The position numbers were made by a program, and so were the translations under genes. From Branchiostoma belcheri (Eukaryota; Chordata; Leptocardii; Amphioxiformes; Branchiostomatidae): a stretch of 64,000 nucleotides of DNA. The notes under the pieces are model-generated. The model did no database searches, had not been told where the DNA came from, and worked only from the letters and a program-made list of their open reading frames with translations. This document shows, one piece after another, positions 33,851-46,190 of this stretch. Within the stretch, counting starts at the first letter, position 1. Each line of letters starts with the position of its first letter. The DNA lies in NCBI RefSeq assembly GCF_001625305.1, contig NW_017803843.1:3281090-3345089 (forward strand). Reading direction: 5' to 3'.

Positions 33851-36800
33851 ACTATCAAAGCACCTGGTGAAGAATTTTACATTGTTCTGTGTGTTTTTCT
33901 TGCTTTTGTTTCAATGTTTTCTTACCCTCCTTCTTCGTACCTTTCCTTTCATCCCGCTATCGTCGCCTTACGAAGCTTATCATTATGTCCCGTTAACCTG
34001 TTTGTCCGGAGTCCGTTTAGCGTCGCGTTAGTCCCACCTGTACAAACCTGCCCCGTCCCGTCCCGCACTTTGTACCGCCGGAACCTGGCTGTGATCCGCG
34101 CACAGATTATAAACACATCGCCGTGTACGATCTGGCAATACACGAGACAAGCTGTGGTGTTGACTCAGAATATGAATGTGAATGTTTTGGGTTGGAATCC
34201 CCCGATGATGACAGACCAGATCAGTGTGGGATGAGGCCATCTCTGATAGTCTTGTATTCAGGTATTAGATCGTTTCCTTTAACCTACTGTCAGCTAAGTA
34301 TATCGTAGGTGGACTTTTAGCTAATAAAGACACCTGTATTTGTGAGATTACTGCTGTAACATAAACATACTGTGTACTGAATACTCACACATCCACGCCT
34401 ACTTCTGTCTAATATAACTTTACTTGTGTTTTCTTTACTCGGCGTCTTAATAGTTATTATTCATGATCACCTACAAGTACAGCCTTGAGATGTTTGGTAA
34501 ATTTGTAAAGCCACAAAAATAACATTTTATTTGAATACGTCCATACACACACGCAGGTCAGGTGTACTGATCTCAGTGCCGCCTGGTGACAGCCTGACCA
34601 GCACAGGTCCCGGCGGGATGGTTATCGTCTTCTCAAATATGATGAAGGCGAGAGTTATTGCCGGAAAGACCTTGATGAACGGACGTATCTGGGGTAAATA
34701 AGACTGGCCTGTCAATCCGACGCCACCTTAATTAAAGGTGTGTTGACTGGCGTAAACACGGCCGCCATCTGGTCGTGACGTAACGCTGGGCTGCCCACAC
34801 ATAATATGTGCTTGTTGTTAAAAAAAACATACCGAAACCAACGATTAGATCATAAGACTATTTAGTGTAGTATGTAAGGCCTTATTCAAGTTCAATAGAA
34901 TTTCATTATTTATTCATTATGTATTTCTATTTTGTAGTTTGTGATTGACCTTAAGAAAGTAGCTGTATTCAATGAAGGTTCTTCACGATGACTGAGTCTC
35001 AGACTACAGGCTCCTGGTCAACTCAGAAATGACTGGCTGGAGCAGTAGAACTAGAAGGGACAAGAAACCATGAGCAGTAACTTATGCCGTGATGTCTGTG
35101 GAACGGCACAAGTACAAACGCGTTAATCCGATTTAGGACAGATATCGACACAGTGATTATCCCTCCTTCTGCTTGGAGAATTAGACCACCGTTAGTTACT
35201 GACAAAGTGGCATTGTCATATTCGGTTGAAGGTCACCAGGTCAATGACACCTGCACGCACATCACACCTGTCCATTGTCTGCCTGCCAGCCCTCACCTGT
35301 CTCACCTGGCGGCGGCTCAGTTCTGTGGAACACCTCACTGTCTACCTGTCTGGAGCTGTGAGGAGGAGTGGAACGTTAACTACTATAACAGACATCGCCA
35401 CACTTTAGCGCGAGGCCCTGTCACACATCCAGGACCTTGTCGTGATTATACTCCCGACTACTCCCCAACCTAGGTCGCCACTGGATTTTGAGTAGCCTCA
35501 AATTCACCCAATTCTAGCTCTAGTTCGCTCTTTTTATCACGATCAGAATACGACTTTCCATGTATTCCGTTTGGCTTCTTGTTCACCATCAATTTAAAGG
35601 TTATCTTTTCATTCCTTTTCTAACACAACAAAGTACTGTTCAAATCACAACCAATCATTCTCAGACGAACGTACAAAGTACAAGACGTGAGGAACTCGGG
35701 CGTCTCTGCCTGACCTTTCCTCCCGTCGTGACCTTGACGTGATTTGAAGGGCGGCGCCCTCCCCGATGTTTGGCACGTATGTATGGACACGCCGTACACA
35801 ATACAACACTCACAATGTGGGCACGGCGTGTCGAGTCGGCCCGGCTCCTTCAGCCAACTCGGGAAGAAATCTAAAGAATTCTGGAGCCATTGACTCCTCC
35901 GCGCGCCTCTCAAGGAGCTTTGTGCCAAGGTAAACACGCCGGGGATTTGTCAAGCACTCTTGCAGATCAGTCTCACCTTGACATTGTTACATCAGGTGGA
36001 AAGTCCACAATGGTGGGAAGATAACGTGGCACCGAGTGGTCTTGCAGGCCTTCAGCGAGGACGTCAGACTCGGCAACAGAAAACGTTACACTTTACATAC
36101 AGTAGTACATGTAGTTATCACTTTGGTATTTACAGACGTCAAGTTATAACGTTAGGCTTCACGGTAGTGTAGTCACATTTACAAATGTATTGATTTGCTA
36201 GCCTCTATGACAGACTCCTTGGCCGGCATTTTGATAAATATTACCTTGTTTGGAGATGAAAGTGATATCATGTTCTGTTTTCTGCAGTGCTCTGGTTGTT
36301 CTGTAGTGAACGGTAGAACAGGTCTTCCCGGGTGACATGCAGGGGGTGAGGTTTATCAGAACTCTCTACGAGCTCGATGGCTCAAATGAATACTTTAATA
36401 AATCATGAAAGTCTGACCGTTTCTGTGGGCATAATCTACTTCCTTACTTTTACGACATGTAACGTTCGATGTTGCTAACGGAAGGTACTAAGATTATCGA
36501 ATTCTCGATTCTAGTCCAAATTTAGAAACATTAATTTTATACTTTACAAAATTTTGATTTGTTCAACATACCGAAGTTTCCACATCATTGTAAACATCAC
36601 AGCGATGTATTCTGTTCTTTTATAATCTTAACAAGTCGGAACATCCGTCTGTCGTTCTATATGATACAGATACATGTACAGATGGTGACGAACACTCGAG
36701 TGACCTCAAATGAAGACCGGGTTTCCTTACCGACCGATCTTCTTAGTGTATAATTCAACACCAATTGATACACCATTATTGTATGCATATCTATTTCTGT

Positions 36801-37486
36801 ATATAGTTCTTTAAATAGGATTCAATGAGCAGTCATGGATGGATATGGTATTCAGACCAGCACTAGACGCAGTGCAGTTTTTCGGTGCCCCGTCCCCCAT
36901 CACAATAACGAATTTGTACCCCAAATGAACACCTTGTCACTATCACAACATCCCTCAGCAGAATGACTGTGTAACCCCATGGCCAGACTGATAGTGTTTT
37001 TGCTCGTCCGTACATATAATGCTTTGCAACTGAGACAGAACTGAATCAACTCACAGATGTGTTTCGTATACGACTGTTTAGCCATAGCCGATGCTGTTGG
37101 ATGATGTGAATTTGACCAAGTTCGATATATTGCCTGACTGAGGCCATAATGTATAATCATTTCTTACGTACAAATCGTTCTCTACATTCGTCACACACGC
37201 ACACGCACGCTACCATATGTACTTACAACCACGAACACATGGCTGCTCGGTGTTGACATGATTGTAAACACGATCTGTTCTAGCGGACGACACGACTTGG
37301 AACTTACATATACACGAACCTCCCAGGAACTTAATAAAGAGAAACAAGAAAATGCACATTTTGCACATAAAGTTGGCCTATATGGCTGTGTAGGGCAGAG
37401 GGCCTTTCCTAATGATAAACGAATGACTGTCAGTTCAGCCTACCTCCCAAACTAGGGATTTGACGTCCGAACTTGACATTCTAACC

Positions 37487-37550
37487 CGACCTTGACCTCT
37501 GTCCTGGAGTCCTGACCTCTGCCCTATAGTCCCGACCTCTGCCCTAGTGC
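37487..37550 (+). repeat. 20-bp tandem repeat, three units
   Basis: Three diverged units of the form CTGACCTCTGCCCTATAGTC, ending in the last codons of the gene that starts at 38236 on the minus strand. Confidence 0.75.
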
Positions 37551-38236
37551 CCCGGATCTATGTGGTCTATGGGTTCCTCGTCGTTGCTGTCGAAGACACA
37601 GTCGTCTAGCGGCGGAGTGTGGGTGGGTTCCGGGGCGGACGGGCGGTCCGGCATCTGTATGATGGCGATGGGCGGGAGGCGCATGCCCTTAAAGCGGGGT
37701 TTCCGACACGGGTCCGATCTAGTTCTGCGCCGCTGTCGGGACATGGCCGACTCGAACCCCGTCGAGACGGTCAGCAAGTCCGAGTCAAAGTCCACCGCGG
37801 CGACGTTTCTCGTCGCGTTGTTGTTGTCTCTCTTTAAGGAGAGTCTCTCCATTTTCCCGTACAAGTTGTTATCTGAGGCGTGGCCGCGCAAACCTCTCGG
37901 CGACGGCAGCGGACTGTCACACTCTGGCGGCGACATGTTCGACAAGACTTCTTCGCTGTCGTAAAACTGTCTTGAGTCGGCGGCGACAGGATCCTCCTCC
38001 TCCTCCTCCTCCTTGGCGTCCTCCTTCCCGCCTTCCTGTCTCCTTATGCCCGGTAACGGCGCGAACTTCTTCATGGACAGCTCGGCGTCCCTGTCGTGCC
38101 CGATATCCTCCTGTTGTCGCACGATCTGCACGATCTCGTCGATGTCCTCTCCTCCCGGTCTGCGCTGGCGGGAGAACTGTGAGTAATCCGCCCCCGACTG
38201 TTCCCGTATCAGCGCCTGGCCGCCACCGTCCTCCAT
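37544..38236 (-). CDS. uncharacterised acidic/Ser-Arg-rich protein, single coding exon, 230 aa
   Basis: One coding exon from MEDGGGQALIREQSG to DHIDPGH. An in-frame TGA lies eight codons upstream of the ATG, and a TTCCCTTGCAG acceptor at 38353 means a noncoding exon precedes it. The N-terminal part has DIDEIVQIVRQQE and MKKFAPLPGI, shared with the 43.1-kb gene. A Glu-rich run, a Ser/Pro-rich region, a basic stretch (SRQRRRTRSDP) and RLPPIAIIQMP follow. The protein is mostly disordered. An X-box lies upstream at 38744. I do not recognise the family. The length, clear coding composition and similarity to the 43.1-kb gene support it as real. Confidence 0.75.
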   Translation of the reverse strand: MEDGGGQALIREQSGADYSQFSRQRRPGGEDIDEIVQIVRQQEDIGHDRDAELSMKKFAPLPGIRRQEGGKEDAKEEEEEEDPVAADSRQFYDSEEVLSNMSPPECDSPLPSPRGLRGHASDNNLYGKMERLSLKRDNNNATRNVAAVDFDSDLLTVSTGFESAMSRQRRRTRSDPCRKPRFKGMRLPPIAIIQMPDRPSAPEPTHTPPLDDCVFDSNDEEPIDHIDPGH

Positions 38237-38521
38237 GCTGGTGTCCTCCGGTTCCGCTCAGTCGGGACGTCCTGACGCATCGGAGTCACGTTAACCACGG
38301 CGGGGGACTCCCGTCGCTAGGGACGACAGTACGGGCGGGTCACTCCGGTCCACTGCAAGGGAAGAGAACAGACGAACAACAGTTACCTTTAGAGTCGGTG
38401 TTGATTCGGTGACGGTCAATGGTAATAAGTAGACAGCAGACAGAGTGTGTACTGTGAACTTACACATGAGAACTGGCACGCTTTCTAACTCCCACACGTA
38501 TGAAATAACGCGGTTGTCTGA

Positions 38522-38679
38522 TCTCCAAGCAGATGTGCGGATACGACTTGCTTTAGCGTGTCTTTTGACGCCTGTTTCCTGTCATAGCCTTCTCTCTGTC
38601 TCCCTTCTAAGTTTTCCAGAAATTACAGAGACTCCCAAAACGCCGAAAAACATGCCTGAGTCGCACGTCTGCTTGGAGA
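38522..38679. repeat. two inverted TCTGCTTGGAGA words
   Basis: The exact 12-mer occurs on the minus strand at 38522-38533 and on the plus strand at 38668-38679. They are two of ten exact copies in the window. Confidence 0.7.
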
Positions 38680-38743
38680 TCCCGGCTGGCTCCGCAGCGC
38701 GCGGACAGTGGTGTGGTGTGCAGAGATAAACAGGTGTCACGCC

Positions 38744-38757
38744 GTCGCCATGGTAAC
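38744..38757 (+). promoter_or_regulatory. X-box (RFX-type) motif upstream of the 37.5-kb gene
   Basis: GTCGCCATGGTAAC, identical to the one at 33072. It is about 390 bases above the acceptor of the coding exon, so it could lie in the promoter of the minus-strand gene. Confidence 0.55.
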
Positions 38758-40202
38758 GCCGCGCTAGTGTACCGTGGAGCCGCAGACCACAGCTTGCCTC
38801 CGTAACAGCCTAGTCTTATGCTTTTTGTTCTTTTCGATGTTGACCATTTTATCTAATCTGTATCACTTTCATATTGCCAAGGTTCTATTTTAATTGGTTG
38901 CAATAGCGCTTCACATTTTAGCCTGTGGTTGCCCACTCGTGATAAGTCATAGATGCCAAATACACGGCGGAATCATACCGCCAACCCCCAGGCCTGCTAC
39001 GGGGCTGAGGGTTAAACGTTGTTCGTCATTGTTCTTTGCTTGTTTTTCACAGTCGAGTGGGTTTGAATAAACCTGACCGCTAGAGCTGGATTTCTCAAGT
39101 CGTATCCTTCTTCAGTCTATCAATCATGATATGTGTTCTTTCTTTGCTTAGCATTGCCAAGTACACGTGTCATAACTTAAGAGGGTTGAACATTCATCAG
39201 TTCATTAATTTCATATTTAAAACATCGGTGTGTATACAAAAGTTATGTCTCGTTACACCATTGTATCAACGGCCTCGGTAAGCAGCGAAACAGGACGGTA
39301 GAATCTGACATGTTTGAATTCTACACACAACTCACTAGGTCGTTTTCACACCTGTTCTGCCACAACTGTCAAGGTTGTCATTTTAGAGATCTGTCACCAT
39401 AGAAATACACAACTTAGTAATCAATCTTAAACACAAACAAAAATAACCAGGTGACATTACATTCCTGTTCCTTCATAATCATAACACAGCCTATATATAG
39501 CAGGCCTATTGAAATTCAGCCTTGTGTTACTTATTCTCAGCCGCGCTTATTGTGTGAATATGTCAGATGTAATAACCGATACGCCGCTGCAGTGTATACT
39601 CAATACCGCCAGTTCGCACACAGAAACAGGCTTACATGGTACAACAGGAGGGGGGATTTCTACCTAGATACCCGCAAAATTGACCGAAAGCGTTGATGAA
39701 TGGTCTATTAGGGTCAGGCAGCTGGATGTCATAGATCACCAAATCACCCACTTAGCACATAACCTATAGCCTATTGTGGTAGAGAACAATCCCAACCAAA
39801 TATTTTCCCGTGTTATCGGTGGATGTGTACGCTAGCTTAGCGCCGATGCGCCGGCCACAATCCCCGGCTTTAGGCGGTGTAAATGTGAGGGAAGCCCGCA
39901 CAGGCCTCGCCCGTGTGATGATAAGGTCTCATGGAGAGTATGCTGATATCTGAGGCAAAATTATAACATTTTCTGCGAAATCGTAACAGGTTTTACTTTT
40001 GCGCGGCCTGATGTTTTCTGTCAAGGGTGAACTAGAGGTTACCGCGATGTTCTCTTCAGATATCTGCTTGGAGAAATGGTTACCACAGATAGAAAAGTTG
40101 GTAATTTGTGATTACAGCGCGGGCGGTGGCAGTTTTAGTTTGAAGATTTAGCGAGCGATAAAGGAGTTGAGTAGGTTCTTACCGCACTGAAAGACTATTA
40201 TC

Positions 40203-40640
40203 AAATACCAGAACACCCTCCTGACAACGACCATACAACATTTCTGTTTGTTGTTAGTCCCATGTTTACATATACGGAGGACATCGACAACATCTAGAGA
40301 GTCCATTACACGTTCTCTGTCGTCTGGATTAACGTACTGCAGAAAGGCTCATGGAATAATACATGTACATGAATTTTACATCAAGAATGCCTTTCCCCGA
40401 TGGTTCTTGGAGAATGATCTGTCCAATCCAAACACCCCCTGACAACGACCAAACAACGTACGGGACAGGGCATTCTGTTTGTTGTTAGTTCCATGTTTAC
40501 GTATTACCGGGAATGACAAGCATCCTGAACCCTCCTCCAGACGGACATACCGCGAAAACACGAATGATACATGGTCTTACACAACGACTCCGGAATCCCT
40601 TTCCCTGGTGACACTTTGAACATGGTCTGTCAAATGGTCT
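40203..40640 (+). repeat. diverged tandem duplication of about 220 bases
   Basis: ACACCCTCCTGACAACGACC, TTCTGTTTGTTGTTAGT, CCATGTTTAC and CCTTTCCC occur in that order in both halves (first unit from 40203, second from 40434), with indels between. Confidence 0.65.
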
Positions 40641-43142
40641 TAGTTAGAAAAGACTGGTTCATTCTTTCGGTGGAAATGAAAGGGACGGACTGAGATAACA
40701 AAGCATTTTTGTGACCATTACTGTCCTTAAAGCCTTTACACACGCTTCTATACAGGAATGCCGACCTTTTCTGTCCCACCACGCCTAGTCTCTGGGCAGA
40801 TGTTCAAGTCCCCGGCTTGTTCTTCCTGTATTTCTGCAGTGTTTCGTACGTCTGTTGTATATATGCGCCTGAGATCAGGTCACCTCCCCTTACCTGGGAC
40901 ACCTCAGGATGAAACGGCGAAAACACGCGTTAAAACAAGCATGCACAGAACTATTAAACATCTGCTTGGATATTCACACTACGACACAAACGTACGGTGG
41001 CTTTGTGGTGACGACAGGGGACTCACCGCTCTGCGGTTTCCGACACAACCCCACCACTCCTGGCCTGTCTCCGCGTCTACACCCGGCCGGCCTTCTTGTC
41101 TCTTAAGGTTTGATCGCGCGCGTTAAAACGTGCCCCCTTTTTAATCTGAGCAGCAAGGCGTCAGACAGATGTTCAGAGCGCGGAGAGCCGATCTATTGTC
41201 TCCTACCACTTCACATCCCGCAAACAAAACCCTTACCTCTCCTCCCGACCGCCTCTCCAGCCAGCCGGTCGATATCCCCGGTGAAGTTGTTACGGGTGAC
41301 GGCAGGGCTCCACAGCCGCGGCGGCCATTGGCAGGCCCGGTCTTGTACGAACCTCGAGAGCCTCTCGATTCTTCCAGCGGTACTTGTCGGTCCCGTTCTT
41401 GTTCGCCAAGCTGGAGACAACGCGTCAAGTGAACTGGATATCCGGATCCTGGTAATACATGTATTTTTAGCAACGTCAAATTGACGGTCCACACGCTAGG
41501 ATGGCTGCTGCCAGACGGTCCAGGTTCCTGCATGCAGCTCAGTCAAAGGACGTTGTCTCAATAGCGTTGACATTTACGTGGCATGATAGTCAGTCAGGTT
41601 CAGATCCACAGAACAAAGCCGCCCGGCACACAATACACACGCGTGTACCCCGGGGAGGTTAGCTCGGGCCTATGCGGGCGCAGCAGACGATATTTTTGTT
41701 ATCTCCTCAGTTGTTTAACGCGGGAAAAACCCGGTCGTCCGGTGGTTCACCTGTGACCCTAGCGCGGCGGCTGAACGTCCCGCTGTTGCCCCGACCACCT
41801 CAGCTCACCTCTTGTTTGTTTTCTGCCTTATTTTTCTCAATGCGCCCATCCTTCCACACAAAACCCTTCGTCCTGAGTCAACACCATTAGGCCCGCGGTT
41901 CTTCTGGGCCATTCAGGCCCTGTCGTGACGTGTCGGCGTTGTCCGATCAGCTCGGCTCCTCCGCTAGCTCCTCACTTCTTCCCGTAAACCACCCCAGACT
42001 GACGTGAACTATAATTCCCCTTGTGTCCGGAAGCTCAAAGATGTGCGATGTGATCTGGAGTTTGCTGTTTCACCACGCCTGGCGACTTCAGTCCTATCAA
42101 AGGCACTGGCGGGTATCAAAAATAGACGTACGTCCGCTCATTCAGCGCTCGGTGTTTACTGCGCTAATAGAAGCGGCACACCTAGTACAGCACCTATACA
42201 ACGTACGATCACAGGGGATTCAACGGTGTGCTCTACCTCTGCAGACATACCTGTGCGACCGCCTTAATTTCTTAATGACTCTGACAATCCTAGCATTACG
42301 TGCGGAAGGGGGGGGGTCACCTCTGTGACACAAGCTCGGTAATATACGAACTACATTAATGCTCGATCTCGACTTGACAGTTTAAGTGGGTAATTACATC
42401 TTGACAACGCCACCATGTGCAAACACTCCGCTCGTAAAATACAATTATTAAATGTGCATAATGGGCCGGTTACACGACCCCCGACCCGGCACCGGGGAGA
42501 CCACACGGGCCGCGAAAAACGTGCGTCAAGTTTGGTCAAACCACTACAACAAGCGGGAAATAACGGCAGAAACCTTGTTCTCACAACAATAATTCTAAGT
42601 CATGTGTGAGCGCTGCGTGCGCCGTGTAGCCAAAACGTCGTCCTGGATTGAATTGGAATCGCCCTAACCAAATATTTTCGGCACCCCCGGCGTAACTATT
42701 TTCTCGTTTCTATCCCGTTGTTTATCAATTACATAATGGCAACGCTCAATAAATAAGTAAACACGCCACTCGTGTGTCCGTCTGAATAACAATCCTGTCC
42801 TTGAACCGGTACCGTTTCGAAATTTAATTAGTTTGATTTCTTCCATCCAAACCCACACGTGTTCAAGTGAATCGCGGTAAGCCTGTTAATCCGAAGTTCA
42901 ATGTTACAGCAAACATTCGATGCCGAGTGTGGAACGCGAAGTCCTTATTCTGGCGGTGTTAAACACGTAGCGAGCAAACACATCACTGGGACGTACAAAG
43001 ACCCCGGCTTAGCGCCGCGTGTATTTAAAATCCGCCTCCTTACGGCGCATATCATTGGGTGGCTATCCCGTCTTGGGTGAAAGTTCTTAGACTCTAACGG
43101 AATGTCGGACGGAGGTGAAGACGACGTCATCGTCTTAAGACG

Positions 43143-43769
43143 TCATCTCAGGCTGTTCTTCCTGTCGTTTAGACGCGGCAGTTTCAGCTCGTTGTCTTGA
43201 GGAGAGCCGAGAGAATGTCTTCTGACACTTAAAGGATCGCGGGGGATCGTTAGCGACCCGTCATGGAGACTGCCGCGCCTGGGCGTCGTCATGGTGACCA
43301 CCGTTTCCATAGCAACGTCTTCCCGACTCCGCGACTTGCTTCTGGGCTGGATCATCTGTTCTCTCTGAATGCGCTGGGGAGGGGGAGGGGGGTCTCTGGG
43401 AGTGGAGGGGGTCTTGGGTCTCAGGGGGCTGGGGGTCTTCCTACTGTCTCTGGGGCTGATGACGATCTTGGGTACAGTCGCGCTGTACGTCTTGTCCCCT
43501 TCCCCTGCCACCTGTTCGCTGAAGCCGCAACTGTCGTCATCCTCCTCGTCCTCGGAGTTCATGTCCTCATACCTGTCGCAGTCGGAGCCGTGGTCCCAGG
43601 GGGACAGGCTGCCCTGCGTGGCGGCGGCAGGGATCTCCGGCAGCGGGCGGAACCGCTGCATGCCCTGTGCCGCCGGGGCCTCCTCCAGGAACCGGTCACG
43701 AACCTCCTGGTTACGGACAAACTCCAGGAAGTCGTCAAGCGTCCCGTCAGGCAGTTTCCGTCCCGCCAT
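43143..43769 (-). CDS. uncharacterised Ser/Arg/Pro-rich protein, single coding exon, 208 aa
   Basis: Runs from MAGRKLPDGTLDDFLEFVRN to RLNDRKNSLR. It shares with the 37.5-kb protein an N-terminal core of acidic residues, FVRNQE, a spacer of about 15 residues, then MQRFRPLPEI. The middle has an acidic Glu/Asp run and the C-terminal half is rich in SPRD, TPSP, SRSRED and RRHSLGSP, typical of a phosphorylated disordered region, with ELKLPRL near the end. Two X-box-like palindromes lie inside the coding DNA at 43285 and 43303. I do not recognise the family. The long antisense frames here are shadows of the GC-rich exon. Confidence 0.75.
   Translation of the reverse strand: MAGRKLPDGTLDDFLEFVRNQEVRDRFLEEAPAAQGMQRFRPLPEIPAAATQGSLSPWDHGSDCDRYEDMNSEDEEDDDSCGFSEQVAGEGDKTYSATVPKIVISPRDSRKTPSPLRPKTPSTPRDPPPPPQRIQREQMIQPRSKSRSREDVAMETVVTMTTPRRGSLHDGSLTIPRDPLSVRRHSLGSPQDNELKLPRLNDRKNSLR
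43285..43316 (-). promoter_or_regulatory. two X-box-like motifs inside coding sequence
   Basis: GTCGTCATGGTGAC at 43285-43298 (one half weaker) and GTTTCCATAGCAAC at 43303-43316, 18 bases start to start. They may be binding sites or just coding sequence. Confidence 0.4.
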
Positions 43770-46013
43770 CTTTACAGGAATCGGGCTGTCAAGACGTCTT
43801 CCCTAGCTCCTTAGACGGAGAGTCCTCCAGGCGTGAGATGTGGGTTCTCAAGACGCTGTACTTCCTCCTTAGGACAGCTCCTTCATGTGATAGACGACAG
43901 CCGACGCTACGGGAGAGACAGACTCGTGTTGTGGTCCGGCACGTCATGTGCACGTAATGGCGATGTGATGACAAGTGGTGTGCAAGAATCACCCCTACCA
44001 CCACTCCTGTCTGCTCCATCGCGCGCTTTCATCACCCTTCCGTCGTGATAGGACCTCTCCAGCTCGAGAGCTCTCCTCTCCTGCCTGGTTCGCTGCCTCC
44101 AGACTGTGGCAGATTCCGAACATTGTACAGAACCGGTGCCACCAAAAGCAGCGAGGGAAGAAAAAAATCACCGCTGCTACTTTAACTTGACCTCGCCATT
44201 AGTGTAGAGTGGGCGAGACCGTGAAACGTGTTTTGGGAACCTGAACTGTGCTCAAGAACCAGCACAGTTACGTGTTGTTTCTAACCGCTATAGAGAGTAG
44301 TAAATCTAATAGCTGTGCGGTAGACAATGGAAACGGTGTCCGGTTATCACGGAGTGCGTGCGGACACGTTCAAAGTTCTACTAAGCCGGCTTTGCTGCTG
44401 ATGCTTAGATGGAAGAGACAAATCTAATTCTTCGACCTCTGAACTCCAAATCTGCTTAAGTAAATAGGATTCTGAGGTTCAAAGGTCCGATAAGTTAGTT
44501 TTATTTCTGCCCCCTCTAAGAGATATGGAGATCCCATTATAGTGATCACGCATTGTTTTCTGCATTTATAGAAGTGGTGACATCCTCCAGCTGCGATTGG
44601 TCCTTTTGTCATCTGTGTCCTGTTCTTTAAGCCGGCGTCACAAAACAGCTTGCCCGACAAGTCTGCCAGCCCTAAAACGACATCTTCGGCAGCAACGTGC
44701 AACCGGTGTCCTCTCGATCACTGTGCAATGTTTAGAGATCGGGCGATGTGCGCAGGTCACTGAGCTCTGCCCAATGTAACATATCTAGAGTAGAATACAC
44801 TCGAATCTCTGGCGACTCTGGAATTCGGCGACTTTCTGACCATCAAATTCGTCCGAAGCTCGTTGACAATGTGAAGCCGGATTAACTAGTCCCGAAAGCG
44901 GCCGGAGTTTCTGTGCAGTATAAGAGGGCCACGCCAAGTCCTCTGTCTTCGCACATGCTGTCTTTGTATGAACAATTTCATATCAATATTTTTATATTTT
45001 CGTATTGAACAGCCATTGATTAGAGAACATACTAGTCGATTAGAGAAACTACTGAGCAAAAAAGAAACCATCACACATCTACTTGAAGGAAACCGACACC
45101 TAGCGACGAATGACGGAACGACTCTTTACTACAGGTGTAAACAAGATGGCGGCGGAAACGTGACGTAACCCATATGATGTCATCGCGGTGACGTCACGCG
45201 AACATAGCGGGAGGGTTGATTCTGTGACTGGTAGCAAGTGTCAGTTTTCTTTATTTTCAAGGCAAATTCGACCGTTTCAAAGCACCGTGGTTGATGGCCG
45301 CCACGTCCAAAGCATACTTAAAATACCTTTCTTTTATTCATTTCAACATTTGGCAATAACAAGATGTAGTTAAACAACAGACTCATGCTTACTAGTATTT
45401 TATGTCGTCAATTAAAATAAAACTCAACACAAAGTGTAGAACAAACAACGCGAAGACAAGCAAGGCTGTGTCAGAATAGTAAAGGTTTCAGGCTACAAAG
45501 CAGCAAAGAAATCTTGGTTTCTGAAGAGAGAGTTGGCTAATACTGACTTAAGCCTACGTGTTATGTAAGCGTCAGTTTACCGGTTGTGCGACGCAAGCTA
45601 ACATCAGCACAGGTAACGGTATGTCAGGATCCCGCTTCTTACAAACACCTGTCAGATGGTGCTCAAAACTACTTCACAAATTACAAATTATAAATTCACA
45701 CGGCTCCTTGAGAAACCCAGACTCACCTTGAAACTCTTGGCGCAGAGTCTTGGTCTAACCACCTGTTGCCTTGTAACGTCTTGAAGTGGTTGTAAAGTTC
45801 AAAAAGTACATTCAACACCCCCTTAAGAACCCCCTCACCGGGCCAACTGCGGACGAGCGCAGGACGACTCCTTCCTTTGTTTCTGCGGGGTTGCTTAGTT
45901 CTCTGACAGCGGCAAATAAAGACCCAGTAATGAATGCCCGTCGGATTACTGTCGGATTAACGACCAGCTGGCGGGTACAGACCGCGATGATATGTACACA
46001 AACTTTAAACCCT

Positions 46014-46190
46014 GTCACATACGTCTTTACGACAGGTTTACGACAGCAATTTGGGCGGCATTTGTGGGACAGTCGTGGATATGTCCTACAAAATTCAGTG
46101 ACGGAAAAGGTTGTCGTAGGTCCTCGTCCACAGTCGGGTCTGTCATGGCCTCGCCAAAAATCGCAGGACAGAAACAATCATTGGACGTGT
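46014..46190 (+). repeat. dispersed GTACGACA/GGGACAGTCGT repeat, member 2
   Basis: Reads ACGACAGCAATTTGG, GTGGGACAGTCGTGGATATG, CCTACAAAATTCAG, GACGGAAAAGG and GGTCCTCGTC in the same order as the copy at 61713-61870. Reading frames on both strands here are products of the repeat. Confidence 0.6.

Larger units (their letters stand above)
32391..37486. other. noncoding stretch, 5.1 kb
   Basis: No gene supported. It contains X-boxes at 33072 and 33232, a short hairpin at 32732-32764 (CTGTTTTCAG and its reverse complement), a retroelement-like tail at 33815-33850, one exact TCTGCTTGGAGA word at 35168-35179 and an inverted repeat GACACGCCGT/ACGGCGTGTC at 35786-35832. Confidence 0.4.
38353..43142. 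other. noncoding spacer, 4.8 kb
   Basis: No gene supported. It holds an X-box at 38744-38757, exact TCTGCTTGGAGA words at 38522, 38668 and 40063, and a diverged direct repeat at 40203-40640. Confidence 0.4.
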
